Source: Closterium sp. Naga37s-1
Taxonomy: Eukaryota > Streptophyta > Zygnematophyceae > Desmidiales > Closteriaceae
Reading direction: 5' to 3'
Assembly: GCA_947471745.1 (NCBI GenBank)
Contig: CANJKZ010001036.1
Coordinates: forward strand, 1,132,001-1,196,000
Length of the DNA: 64,000 bases
Each line of letters starts with the position of its first letter. Positions within the stretch are counted from its first letter, which is position 1. This document shows positions 20,230-30,496 of the stretch, in pieces. The translations under genes were made by a program, and so were the position numbers. Under the pieces are notes generated by a model. The model did not search any database and was not told where the DNA came from. It worked only from the letters and a program-made list of their open reading frames with translations.

Positions 20230-20880
20230 TAAAGAAAAACGGTATTGGTACCGTACCTGCTGCATAGTGTGCAAGAATGGCACAGCAATCAAGCAAAAAT
20301 CCACCCATTCCTTGCCAGGATGGCATGGGGGCGCTAATTTATGTGGTGGGGGAAGGGAGAGGGGGAAGGGGGAGAGGGTTTCAATTGACATGAAGAGGGT
20401 TTGAATTGACATGAAGGGGGTTTGAATTGACATGAAGAGGGTTTGAATTGACATGAAGAGAGAATGGCATTCCTCCTGCTCCTGCTTAGGAGCCAAAAAG
20501 GCTGTTTTGACGTGAGTAGCAAAGCAACAAGTGTGCCTAGAGAAGCTGCTTATAAGAAATCAGGTGCATGAAATCTGACTAAACATAGCATTCAGTCACG
20601 CAGGCTGCATGGAACGCAGAATGGCATCGCGATCAACCTTGAAGTCTATCCGTTCCGAGCAGGGAGGAAGCAGAGGAACCATCGCTGAGGAATGAACCTA
20701 AAGCTAGCAGACAGAGTAATAGGCAGGCAGTCACGCAGATTGCATGGAACGCAGAATGGCATCGCGATCAACCTTGAAGTCTATCCGTTCCGAGCAGGGA
20801 GGAAGCAGAAGAGCCGCCGCTACTGCAGCTGCTGAGCAGTGAACCTAAAGCTAGCAGTGAACCACCATCAGCAGCATTCA
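20230..20880 (-). repeat. Echoes of the DCP2 exon 8 end (three copies)
   Basis: Downstream of the DCP2 stop, three diverged copies of its last ~75 coding bases occur (about 20820-20735, 20690-20605 and 20310-20240). Two still end in a codon series like AILRSMQSA-stop. They lie beyond the first in-frame stop, so they should be 3' untranslated or intergenic. Four GTTTGAATTGACATGAAG-like 27-bp repeats lie at 20380-20460. Confidence 0.75.
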
Positions 20881-20881
20881 G

Positions 20882-23800
20882 TCACGCAGCCTGCATGGCC
20901 CGCAGAATGGCGACGCAATCAAACTTGAAACTGACCCATTCCGAGCAGGGAGGAAGCAGAGGAACCGCCGCTGCTGCAGCTGCTGCTGCTGCTGCCAATG
21001 ATGTTGGTTGTTCTGCCGCTCCTGCTGCTGGCTGTGGTGCCGATAACGTTGATGGCGCCTGCTGCTGTTGCTGATGCAAGCTTTGCCGCGGGAGAGTGCC
21101 AGCTGGAAGCCTGAGGATTCCCGCCCGGGCGCCACCTGGCAGGAGCCCAGACGATGCTGACGTGGACAGGGGCGGAGAATCGGCGGGAAAGAGCTGCTTC
21201 CTGGCCGCCGCCACGTGGCGGGAGGAGACTGGATGCCGGAGAGAGGAAGGGGATGCGGTGGGAATGTGTGGGACTGCAGTGGTGGTGGCTGGGATGGTGG
21301 GATGATGGGAGTGGGAGGCAGCAGCGGTGGGAGGAGCAGTGAGGGGAGCAGCACTGGCGGAAGCAGCAGCAGCAGTAGGAGCAGGAGGAGGAGCAACAGG
21401 AGCAGAAGCAGGAACGCCAGGAGGAGCGAAAGAGTGGGATGTTTGTGGAGAGGCGGGCAGAACGGTGCTGGTTTTCCAGACGGAGAAGATGCTCCCTGGA
21501 ACGTTCTGTGGCATCATGTGCACTGCTAGCTGCCGGGAGTCGGGCGTGTGCTGGCGGTCTATCCACTCGAGAAGGGGCCTGGTGGGTGAAGGGGGCAGGG
21601 GTGGGAGGGGTGAAGGGTTGGGATGGGTAGAGGGTGGACGAGAGACGAGATGGTAACATGGTGGTGGCGAGTCCGGCGTGTGCTGGTGGCGGTCTATCCA
21701 CTCCAGCAGCGGCCTGGTAGGTGCGGAATGGGAGGGGTGAAGGGATGGGTAGAGGGCTGCGGAAGACGAGATGGGGGCAGCATGGCAGCAGGTGGCAGCA
21801 TGATGGGACAGAGATGGGTCACACAAGTTAAGATCACGTATCATGTGCACTGCTAGCTGCCGGGAGTCGGGCGTATGGTGACGGTCTATCCACTCGAGGA
21901 GCGGGCGGTTGCGAGGGTTGGGGATGGGTGGGGATGGGTGTGGATTGATGGGGTGGGGATGAGTGTGAAGTGGTGGGGTAAGATGGAGGAGAGGGGACTG
22001 GCAGCATGGTCAAGCAAGTCAGGCCTGTGGTGGCGCTTTATCCACTCGAGCAGCGGCCTGGTGGGTTTAGGGTCACAGAGGCCACGCACCGCGACTCATA
22101 GAGGTATACAAGCGCTACAAGCGCTACAAGCGCTACAAGCGCTACAAGCGCTACAAGCGCTACAAGCGCTACAAGCGCTACAAGCGCTACAAGCGCTACA
22201 AGCGCTACAAGCGCTACAAGCGCTACAAGCGCTACAAGCGCTACAAGCGCTACAAGCGCTACAAGCGCTACAAGCGCTACAAGCGCTACAAGCGCTACAA
22301 GCGCTACAAGCGCTACAAGCGCTACAAGCGCTACAAGCGCTACAAGCGCTACAAGCGCTACAAGCGCTACAAGCGCTACAAGCGCTACAAGCGCTACAAG
22401 CGCTACAAGCGCTACAAGCGCTACAAGCGCTACAAGCAGTACAAGCAGTACAAGCAGTACAAGCAGTACAAGCACTACAAGCACTACAAGCACTACACGC
22501 ACTACAAGCACTGAGCAGTTGCAACATGCAGCAGATGCACACACCTCACAAATGGCTGCACCATGAAGAGCTTGGCTCCGCTGACTGTGCGAGAGACCGG
22601 CAGCGCCATGTCACAGCTGGGTGAATTATATAGGTATAGTAGCACTTTGTAGAAGTGTTTTGAGACGTCTCAAAACACTTCTTTTCACAGATGGGTGAAT
22701 TGTACAAGTATAGTAGCACTTTTTGAGTCACAGCACGCTGCGCACCCACCCACCCACCCACCTCACAAACGGCTGCACCATGAAGAGCTTGGCTCCGCTG
22801 ACTGTGCGAGAGACTGGCAGCGCTCCGTCGCACTGAGCAGTGGCCAGGTCACATATCAGATGCCATGCGATCTCCTGAGAGGGGAGGGAAGGGTTCAGGG
22901 TTTAAAGAGAGCGGTGAGGCAGAAAGAGGTCGGTTGGGCGAGTTTACCCTGCCCACAGTGCGAGAGGCTGGCAGCGCTCTGCGTGTAGTGAGGTGTATTT
23001 TGAGGCGCCTCAAAATACACCCCGCCCACAGTGTGAGAGACTGGCAGCGCTCCGTCGCACTGCGCTGTGGCCAAGTCACAGATGAGATGCCATGCGATCT
23101 CCTGAGAGGGGGGGAGAGGAGTGCAAGAGCAGCGATAAGAAAGTGGTGAAGGAGGACGAGGATAGTTGACCAGTTGGCCCCACTGACAGTGCGAGAGACT
23201 GGCAGTGCCCCGTCGCACTGTGCTGTGGCCAGGTCACATATGAGATGCCATGCGATCTCCTGAGAGAGGGGGGGAGAGGAGAGAGAGCAGCGAAGAGAGA
23301 GTAGTGAAGAAGGAAGAGGTTGGGTCAGTTGGGTTTGCTGACTGTGCGAGAGACAGACAAAGCACCATCGCATTGCGCTGTGGGATGAGATGCCATGCGA
23401 TCTCCTGAGAGGGGAGGAAGGAGGGAGAGACGAGCAGGTGGGGTTTGAGAAGTTTCATTTCAAGAAGCAGCTGTGGCCTGGCCACGCCTTTTGGGGCGCC
23501 TCAAAATTCATCTCTTTACCCGCAATTTTTATAGTTGCCTCAAAATTCATCTCTTTACCCGCAATTTTTATAGTTGCCTCAAAATTCATATCTTTACCCG
23601 CAATTTTTATAGTTGCCTCAAAATTCATCTCTTTACCCGCAATTTTTATAGTCGCCTCAAAAGACGAGCAGGCGGGGTTTGAGAAGTTTCAAGAAGCAGC
23701 TGTGGGCTGGCCACGTTACAGACGAGAAGCCTGGCGATTTCCTGAGGGATTGGAGAGAGGGCAGCACCCACCCCACCCCATCCCACCCCGCCCCAACCCA

Positions 23801-26800
23801 ACCCATCCCAAGGCACTCACGCTGATCTCCTTGACTGTTTGCGGTTGGAACACTGCAGTGCGCGAGTCAACCCCCGCCACCACAAACAGCCGCGAGCGCT
23901 GCTGCTGCTGCCCTGCCACCACCTCCAGATACTCTAGCGGGTTCACTAAAGTCGAGATGTCAAAGCCTGTCTCCTCCAACACCTGTCATGGGAAAGGACA
24001 AGAGAAAGCATGAGATAGGAAATGCTTTGGGGATCGCTGCTGCTGTTGCTGCTGCCCTGCCACCACCTCCAGATACTCCGAAGGGTTGACTAAAGTCGAG
24101 ATGTCAAAGCCTGTCTCCTCCAACAACTGTCATGGGAGAGGAGCGGATGAGAAAGAATAAAGGAAGATGAGAATGCAGTGAGGATCGATGCTCCCGCTGC
24201 TGCTGCTGCTGCTCCGCCACCACCTCCAGATTCTCTGATGGGCTGACCAGGGACGAGATGTCAAAGCCTGTCTCCTCCAACACCTACAATCGGAAAGAAG
24301 AAGAAATATGGGTGATTACTTCTGCTGCTGCTGCCCTGCCCTGCCAGCCACCACCTCCAGATTCTCTGATGGGCTGACCAGGGACGAGATGTCAAAGCCT
24401 GTCTCCTCCAACACCTGTCATGTCATATGAAGGAATAAGAAAAATTCTGAGTCAATGAATGAAATGCTGCTGCTGCTGCTGCTGCTGCCCGGCCACCATC
24501 TCCAGATTCTCTGAGGGTTTGACCAGAGGGGAGATGTCGAAGCCTGTCTCCTCCAACACCTGCGATTGCAGGCAGGAAGACAAGCGGATTGGTTGACCAG
24601 AGAATGAGAAATGCAAAAAGAATCTGAGCAATTCTCAACGATGCTGCTGCTGCTGCTGCTACTACTACTGCAGCTGCCCTGCCACCACCTTCCTGAGTCC
24701 TGACTGCTGCTGCCTCTGCATCCGTCTGTATGAACATGTCCCAAGGCCCCTTCTTGCCCTTTTGCCCTCAACCAACACGTACAACTTGCACCAACCAAAC
24801 CACTCACCTCCTCCCAGCCACTCACCTCCTCCCAACCACTCACCTCCTCCCAACCACTCACCTCCTCCCAATCACTCACCTCCTCCCAACCACTCACCTC
24901 CTCCCAACCACCCATCTCCCCCAAACCACCCACCTCCCTAACCGCTGCCTCCACATCCGTTTCCTTCAGCCCCTTCTTGCCCTTGGGAAAGCCCCAACTC
25001 GCAGAGGTTCGCCACCCTTTAACGAGTATGCACTGTAGCAGCACGGCAGGGCAGGGGTGGAGAGAGGGGAGGTGGCGGAAATAGCGAAACACTAACACAT
25101 CAAGCAAGGTGGCTAAGCTGACATAATCAGGGTGAAATAGGAAACATAATAACAAGAAAGAGGAAATGATGAGAGGATGATGAGAGGATGATGAGAGGAT
25201 GATGAGAGGATGCTGAGAGGATGATGAGAGGATGATGAGAGGATGATGAGAGGATGATGAGAGGATGATGAGAGGATGATGAGCACAGGGATTGATAAGG
25301 CGCGGGGAGGATAGGAGAAGACACAGCCACGGATTGAAGAGTGAGAAAATGTTTACACATACATACATACATACATACATACATACATACATACATACAT
25401 ACATACATACATACATGCATACATACATACATACATACATACATACATACATACATACATACATACATACATACATACATACATACATACATACATACAT
25501 ACATACATACATACCCGTGAAACACTGCGAGGGGGGCAGAGAGGGGTCATTGAGTGGTCAAGGATGATCGGCCCCGTGATAGGCACTTTGAACTTGGAGA
25601 CGGACGTTTGGAGCATACCCACATGATGCGAAAGAAGACGGAACAAGAGAACCATGCATAGTGTGTACATACCCGGGTCATTGAGTGGTCGAGAATGATC
25701 GCCCCTGTGACAGGCACTTTGAACTTGTAGCTTGTGAAGTCGTTGAAAATGTCGTTCACTCTCGCTGCATACGGCTTCAACGCTACGCAGCGTTGAAACA
25801 CTGCGAGGGGGGCAGAGAGGGGGGACAGGGGGGGCAGGGGGGACAGGGGAAACAGGGGAGACATGGGGACAGGGAAGACAGGGGAAACAGGGGAGACAGC
25901 GGGGACAGGCACTTTGAACTTGTAGCTGGTGCACTCGTTGTAGATGTCGTTCACTCTCGCTGCGTATGGCTTGAGAGCCACACAGCGCTGGAACACTGGC
26001 AGCGGGAGAGATAAATAGGGAGAGTGGAGGGGGGGGGGACATGGGGGAGGGATGGGAAACAGGGTAACAGAGGCAGGAGTTCGATAAGCACAGAGGGGTG
26101 GCGAACTGATAAGCAGTAGGGTGGATAGAGGGAACGAGAGGGAACGCGGTAGGGTGAACAAATAGAGAGAGGTTGGTGAACGCGGGGTGTGAGGCAGCAG
26201 GGCCAGCGGCAGAGGAGGGAGTGAAGGAAAGCTCATACATGGAGGTTGGTGAGAGGGGGAAGAAAAGGGTAGGGGAAAGAGAGAAGAGAAAGAGGCACCT
26301 GCGAAGGTTAGTGAAGTCTCGGAGGGTGAATGCGGGGGTGGGAGAAGGTGGAAGAGGGTGGGAGAGGAGGAGGGGAATAGGAAGGCAAGGGCAGAGGTGG
26401 AGGGGCGGAGGGGAGAGAGTGGGACGAGCCCCTTGCACGAAAGTTGGTGAAAGGGGCGGTCAAAGGGAACAGGAAGGCCAGGCCAGTGGCGGAAGAGGCG
26501 GAAGGAGAGAATTATCGGAGGGGGAACGAGGGGGAACGAGGGGGAACGAGGGGGAACGAGGGGGAACGAGGGGGAACGAGGGGGAACGAGGGGGAACGAG
26601 GGGGAACGAGGGGGAACGAGGGGGTGGGAGATATTACATAAGAAGGTTGTTCACGCACGGAGGTTGGTGAAGTCTCGGAGGGTGAATGAGCGCAGAGGTG
26701 GCGTGTGCCGCTCGCGACACTTGTCCTCGTAGAACCAATGCGCCTGCCACGTCAGCACGCAGCATGTCAGCGCTGCTACGCAAGCACTGCCAAGTCAGCA

Positions 26801-27618
26801 GTATTAGGCGATACTAAGCAGTATGATATGGTGCTATGCGGTGCTAAACAGTGCAGTGGCAGGCACGGGTTAGACGGAGAAGATAGTGTACTCAAACGTT
26901 TGGGACATCTGGAAGCATGAAATACTGTGCAGAAGCGGTACCAAGCGGTGCCAAGTGGTGCCAAACGGTGCAGCGCGGCAGCACCTGTTCGATGGAGAAG
27001 AGCATGCGCTCAAAGGACTGCAGGTCCTCTCCCGGCACGTTGAACACGAAGCGACTGGTGGGCGGCAGGGGGGGAGGGGGGGGAGGGGGGGAGGGTGTCT
27101 GTGGGAGCAGAAAGGGCAAGCGGAGAGGGGAAAGGGGTTCCATGCGCTCTAAGGACTGCAGCTCTTCCCCCGGCACGTTGAACACGAAGCGACTGGTGGG
27201 CGATAGAGGGGGGACGGGGGGGACGAGGGGAAGAGGAAGGACGGGTGTGCGTGGGACGAACTTTGAGTGGACTCAACAATCCATGCGCTCAAAGGGCTGC
27301 AGGTCTTCCCCTGGCACGTTGAACACGAAGCGACTGGGGAGAGAGAGAGGGGCAGGGGAGAGGGAGAAGGACGTATTTGAGGCGTTTGAGGTGCCTGGAA
27401 GGTCCTCCCTCCCGCGGCACGTCGAACACGAAGCGACTGGTGGGGGACAGGGGTATTTCAGACGTCGCAAGGCTCGCAAATGTCGCACGGGTCGCAGGGG
27501 TCGAATGGGTCGTACGGGTCGCATGGGTCGCCAGAGCCTACCTGCATAGGTCGTCCAGCAGCTCCTGCGACGGAAACCCCGCCCGCGGGCCCGCCGCTGC
27601 CGCTGCCGTTGCCGCCAT
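20882..27618 (-). CDS. DCP2: mRNA decapping enzyme DCP2
   Basis: A Nudix hydrolase that removes the 5' m7GDP cap in cytoplasmic mRNA decay. Eight exons splice in frame to 476 residues: 27618-27542, 27054-26985, 26743-26659, 25800-25673, 25032-24934, 23982-23821, 22874-22762 and 21578-20882. ATG 27618 gives MAAT...FPSQELLDDLC, matching the plant DCP2 start. Residues 15-115 are the N-terminal regulatory domain (RFVFNVPGEDLQSFERM; AHWFYED holds the conserved cap-stacking Trp52). The Nudix box is complete: G138-x5-E144-x7-R152-E153-V-L-E-E-T-G159. Box B ends KLFMVQPF near 240. The C-terminal exon is Ala/Pro/Gln-rich with a short hydrophobic tail motif. Introns are full of echoes of exons 2, 4, 5, 6, 7 and 8; choosing the complete copy each time keeps phase, but other isoforms are possible. 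It is divergent from the MIF4G gene. The family call is firm; exact splicing is inferred. Confidence 0.9.
21700..22057 (-). repeat. Echoes of DCP2 exon 8 start
   Basis: Three copies of [acceptor + RPLLEWI-D/K-RH start of exon 8] begin at 22057, about 21907 (acceptor lost) and 21713, upstream of the complete exon at 21578. All are truncated after 60-130 bp. Confidence 0.8.
22107..22512. repeat. 9-bp minisatellite (AGCGCTACA)n
   Basis: About 37 nearly perfect copies of AGCGCTACA, then variant copies AGCAGTACA and AGCACTACA. Lies in DCP2 intron 7. The unit contains the palindrome AGCGCT. Confidence 0.95.
22545..22615 (-). repeat. Echo of DCP2 exon 7 end with donor
   Basis: A second copy of the last ~65 bases of exon 7 (ending in CATTTGTGAG^GTGTGTG) lies downstream of the complete exon. 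Its reading frame is open to the donor, so alternative use of this end cannot be excluded. Confidence 0.75.
22651..22682. repeat. Perfect 32-bp palindrome between direct repeats
   Basis: Core TTTTGAGACGTCTCAAAA with arms extending to AGAAGTG/CACTTCT. It lies between two ~37-bp copies of the same sequence (22612-22648 and 22686-22722; shared GGGTGAATT and AGTATAGTAGCACTTT). Confidence 0.95.
22992..23021. repeat. Perfect 30-bp palindrome between direct repeats
   Basis: Core TTTTGAGGCGCCTCAAAA with arms GGTGTA/TACACC. Flanked by ~31-bp duplications containing CGCCCACAGTG or TGCCCACAGTG and GGCAGCGCTC (22949-22979 and 23022-23053). Confidence 0.95.
23018..23741 (-). repeat. Echoes of DCP2 exon 7 start (four copies)
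   Basis: Copies of [acceptor + EIAWHLICDLATAQ exon start] begin at 23741 (diverged), 23404, 23259 and 23101, before the complete exon at 22874. The 23259 and 23101 copies run about 85 bp before diverging; none has the KLFMVQPF end. Confidence 0.85.
23491..23655. repeat. Decayed palindrome seeding a 39-bp tandem repeat
   Basis: TTTTGGGGCGCCTCAAAA (23491) is followed by four perfect-to-near-perfect 39-bp units, each starting CTCAAAATTCAT, ending at 23655 where CTCAAAAG recurs. A ~55-bp sequence (GTTTGAGAAGTTTC...GGCCACG) is duplicated on both sides (23427-23486 and 23663-23716). Confidence 0.9.
24040..24559 (-). repeat. Echoes of DCP2 exon 6 start (four copies)
   Basis: Copies of [acceptor + VLEETGFDIS exon start] begin at 24559, 24414, 24283 and 24126; the complete exon starts at 23982. 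Each keeps ~80 bases, including most of the catalytic Nudix helix, then ends in CAG repeats. All four keep an AG acceptor. Confidence 0.9.
24665..24775 (-). repeat. Echo of DCP2 exon 5 end
   Basis: Minus-strand GGGCAAGAAGGGGC...ACGGATGCAGAGGCAGCAGT repeats the last half of exon 5 (KGKKG...TDVEAAVRE) with a different central segment. No functional donor is kept. Confidence 0.65.
24801..24933 (-). repeat. 18-bp minisatellite made of the exon 5 donor
   Basis: About seven units of GAGGTGAGTGGTTGGGAG on the minus strand, directly after DCP2 exon 5, whose own border is GAG^GTGGGTGGTTTGGGG. Every unit is therefore a copy of exon end plus 5' splice site. Confidence 0.85.
25145..25285. repeat. GATGATGAGAG-type 12-bp repeat
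   Basis: About eleven copies of GATGATGAGAG(A) with few variants, in DCP2 intron 4. Confidence 0.85.
25343..25514. repeat. (GTAT)n microsatellite grown from a donor site
   Basis: About 43 tetramers (ACAT/ATAC on plus). On the DCP2 strand it starts CGG^GTATGTATG, the same sequence as the exon 4 donor (CGG^GTATGTAC), and is preceded by a minimal acceptor-plus-exon fragment (CCCTCGCAGTGTTTCACGG). Confidence 0.9.
25543..25606 (-). repeat. Echo of DCP2 exon 4 end
   Basis: A copy of the last ~60 bases of exon 4 (KFKVPITGPIILDHSMT on the minus strand) downstream of the complete exon 25800-25673. Confidence 0.8.
25903..25995 (-). repeat. Echo of DCP2 exon 4 start
   Basis: [Acceptor CCAG + FQRCVALKPYAARVNDIYNE...] begins at 25995 and diverges near 25905 after KFKVPV; the complete exon follows at 25800. 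Confidence 0.85.
26515..26625. repeat. 10-bp repeat (GAGGGGGAAC)n
   Basis: Eleven almost identical decamers in DCP2 intron 3. Fragments resembling the end of exon 3 (TLRDFTNL) occur at about 26330-26295. Confidence 0.9.
27140..27436 (-). repeat. Echoes of DCP2 exon 2 start (three copies)
   Basis: [Acceptor + SRFVFNVPGEDLQ] copies begin at 27436 (diverged), 27333 and 27192. They stop after FERM, before the LFSIEQ end present only in the complete exon at 27054-26985. Confidence 0.9.
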
Positions 27619-28695
27619 GCGACTAGGTCTTCGTAACGGAACTCGTAATAAAGAGACAGGAAATTCCGCGTTTGAAAAGAAGTATGTGCAATCAACCGCG
27701 CCCCCGACAAGCAGCGCCTTGTGCGCTGGGTTTTGAGACGTCTCAAAAGTCGCTGGGTGCCTTGTGTGTCTCAAAATTCGCTGGGTGCCTTGTGTGTCTC
27801 AAAAGTCGCTGGGTGCCTTGTGTGTATGCATACGCGTCACACGAGTGGCTACGCTTGACTCGCTACAAACTTCCTTGTCCTCCTTGTTTGCTACACACGT
27901 CCTTACTCTATGAGAAGGATAGAAGGCCGAGAACGGCTTTTTGAGTCTATGGGAACGTCTTTATTCTCAGGACTGATGGGCGAGAACCGTTTATGCCCAA
28001 AACAAGGTGCTACTGGACGGCTGATTCATCAAACGAAGTGCCCAGTTGAAAAGCCGCCGTTGATTTTCTGTAAACCAGTGAGATTTCCGACTGGGCAGCA
28101 TCTGAGTGAACCCAACTGGCATTATCGGCTCGGTTACCCTCAACGAGAAGTTTGCGTGCTGTTGCGAACATGTTACCCGTCGTGAACGCGATCGCGACGG
28201 CCTTTCCAGCTGATGAATGCCTGGGACAGACTTGACGTTTCAATCTTTGCGAAAGTATACGCACAATCAGCGGTAACCAAAAGTTCAGTCATTCTTTTTC
28301 GCCCATTCTCGCGAGATAAGCCCGGAATTAATTTCTTCCATTAGCTCTTGGAATGCCAGCAAAGCTTCTAATGCGAGCCGCATTGCTACTCTTGTAAACT
28401 CCTCGTCGCTTTTACTATCGTTTGCCATTCCCCAATGTTATCATTTGCTTTCCGCGATTGCCGGTTCTCTTGTTAGTTCGACAGAGAAACGATAAGTCTT
28501 AGAAAATCGGTTCTGGCTCTGAAATGCATCCTCACGCGAATATATAGCTTTTCTCAAGCTCCACCCGATGAAAATTCGAGGGAAGATCGACGGCTGATAA
28601 TAGCCAACGCCATTTGGAGGAAATCAGCGGACTATAGTATTGTAGCATCCCTGCGATTCCAGAAGCCGTCGTCACAGCAAGGACGAATCCTGACC
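27619..28695. promoter_or_regulatory. Divergent intergenic region, DCP2 / MIF4G gene
   Basis: 1.08 kb between two divergent start codons (27618 minus, 28696 plus). It must contain both promoters unless more upstream exons exist. It holds a palindrome and a 28-bp tandem repeat at 27731-27824; no clear TATA box stands out. Confidence 0.6.
27731..27824. repeat. Palindrome TTTTGAGACGTCTCAAAA seeding a 28-bp repeat
   Basis: A perfect 18-bp palindrome, then three 28-bp units each starting TCTCAAAA and containing CGCTGGGTGCC. CGCTGGG also precedes the palindrome. Lies upstream of DCP2. Confidence 0.9.
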
Positions 28696-29928
28696 ATGGA
28701 TCCTGCCACGATCGTCAAGGCAGCCAATCCACGGGTGCCACGTGGACGCGTAGTGGATGAGAAGCAGAAAGTGCTGCGAACCGTGCAAGGGTACGTACGG
28801 CAGCTGGATTGTACCCGTTATAGACTGGGGCGAGTTTAATGAGGTGTGACAAGGCACATTAACCCTTCCCCCGCTCCCCTTCCCCATTCCCCCTTCCCTT
28901 TCGCTCTGTGCCGCAGCAGCATTCTGAATGTTCGATCCGCTCACACGGGAATGTTCGATCCGCTCTTCAGGCTTTGGGGCGTCTCACCCCCCCCCCCCGC
29001 CCTCTTCCCTTCCCCTCCGCAACCCCCTTTCCCCCTTCCCCCTCCCCCCTTCACCCGTGGACTCCCCAGCATTCTCAACAAGCTCACACCTGGGATGTTC
29101 GAACCGCTCTTTCGAGGTGACTCATGTGTCGACTTATGGGCTTCCCCCTTTCCCCCACCTCTTCCCCCTGCCTAACCCCTTTGGCAACGCAGCATTCTGA
29201 ACAAGCTCGCACCTGAGACGTTCGAACCGCTTTTTCAGCAGCTCCTGACAGCTGGCATCAACACACCTGAGATCCTCCAGGTGATTCTAGCAGAGCATGC
29301 ATTTTTCATTGATTTCAGGTGAATTCAACAGATGAAGTGCACGTCTGCTCAGTATTAGCCGTTCTTGCTTTCTAACATCAAACAAACCGTTTTGAATGAT
29401 TGCTGCACAATTGCATTGTTAATCCCCCCATCCCCACCCCCTCCCCCCTCCTTCATCCCCACCCCCTCCCCCCTCCTTCATCCCCACCCCCTTCACAATT
29501 GCATTGAAAACGTTAATCTCCTACGCATTAGACGAACCCACCTGCTTTCAGCTGAATGCTACTTCACATCAACTAAACCCCCTTCTCCCCCTCCCCTCTT
29601 TCCCCCCTCCCCTCTTTCCCCCCTCCCCTCTTCCCCCGCTCCCCTCTCACCCACTTTCTCCCTCCCCTCTCCTCACCTCACCCCCTCCTCTCAGGGCGTG
29701 ATATCATTAATTTTCACCAAGTCAGTAGACGAACCCACCTTCTGCCCAATGTATGCTGCCCTCTGCGAAAAAAAATCGAGAGCGCTGCCCGAGTTTCCAC
29801 CATCCAACGGAGCAGGGGGGGAAGAAGGGGACGCAGGGGCAGGAGGGGGTGAGCCGATCTCCTTCCGCCGTGTGCTGCTGGGCATGTGTCAGGAGGAGTT
29901 CGAACGCGTGGCTAAGCTGAAGCTCCAG
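28696..29928 (+). CDS. eIF4G/eIFiso4G-type MIF4G protein, exons 1-3
   Basis: Scaffold of cap-dependent translation initiation; MIF4G domains bind eIF4A and eIF3. Exons 28696-28790, 29193-29280 and 29695-29928 join in phase: MDPATIVK...TVQ, then GILNKLAPETFEPL, then GVISLIFTKSVDEPTFCPMY and SFRRVLLGMCQEEFER. These are the first helices of the MIF4G fold. No eIF4E-binding motif precedes them, so either the N-terminus is missing or further 5' exons exist. Continuation of the domain is not on this strand: the next exons lie on the minus strand at 37773-35922, apparently inverted. Exon 2 has two truncated echoes upstream (28919, 29068), exon 3 an internal echo near 29521, and a series of copies of its end follows. 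Family assignment is firm; iso4G versus 4G is open. Confidence 0.85.
28919..29115 (+). repeat. Echoes of MIF4G exon 2 start
   Basis: Copies of [AG + CATTCTSAAY...GAWSGTTCGAWCCGCT] begin at about 28919 and 29068, ahead of the complete exon at 29193. Both diverge after LF. Confidence 0.85.
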
Positions 29929-30214
29929 GTGGGGTGCGGTGGCAAGTGGTTGTGGAGTGCGGTAATGGCTTGGAAAACCTGTGCTGCTGGGCACGTGTCA
30001 GGAGGAGTTAGAACGCGCTGTTAAGCTGAGGCTCCAGGTGGGGTGCGGTGCGGTGCGGTGGGATGGGGTGGGTGAGTTGCGGTGGGGTGCGGCGGGGTGT
30101 GGTGGGATGTGGTGGGGTGCGGTGGCAAATGGTTGCGGAATGCAGGTAGTGGCTCAAGAAACCCATTTTTTTGGGCAGTGAGCACGTGTGAGGAGGAATC
30201 TAAACTGCAGGAAG

Positions 30215-30238
30215 GACTTTTGAGGCACCTCAAAAGTC
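30215..30238. repeat. Palindrome with CTTTTGAG/CTCAAAAG arms
   Basis: GACTTTTGAGGC/ACCTCAAAAGTC, one mismatch at the centre. A 25-bp sequence containing GGGCAGTG and GCACGTGTGAGGAGGA is duplicated on both sides (30173-30197 and 30243-30267). Confidence 0.85.
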
Positions 30239-30458
30239 TTCTGGGCAGTGTGCACGTGTGAGGAGGAGGAGGAGGAGGAGGAGGAGGAGGAGGAGGAGGA
30301 GCAGGAGGAGGAGGAGGAGGAGTCTAAAGTGCAGAAAGGAGACCCTTTGCTGCTAAGCTGAGTGAGGCTGCTGGTAGGTAATCACCTGAGGAAACTCCTT
30401 TGTGCTGCAGGGCATTTGTGAGAAGAGAAGGAGGAGTTTAAACGTGCAGCTAAGCTGA

Positions 30459-30496
30459 GTGTATTGAGGGTATTTTTGAGAATACCCTCAATACAC
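30459..30496. repeat. 16-bp inverted repeat with TTTGAG loop
   Basis: Perfect 16-bp arms (GTGTATTGAGGGTATT and its complement) around TTTGAG. A ~32-bp exon-3-end copy (GGAGGAGTTTAAACGTGCAG...) lies immediately before (30430-30461) and after (30507-30540). Confidence 0.9.

Noticed and set aside
22107-22512. CRISPR-like array or ALQ-repeat protein
   Set aside because: Nine-base units without spacers in a eukaryotic intron. The open frames on both strands follow from a repeat length divisible by three.
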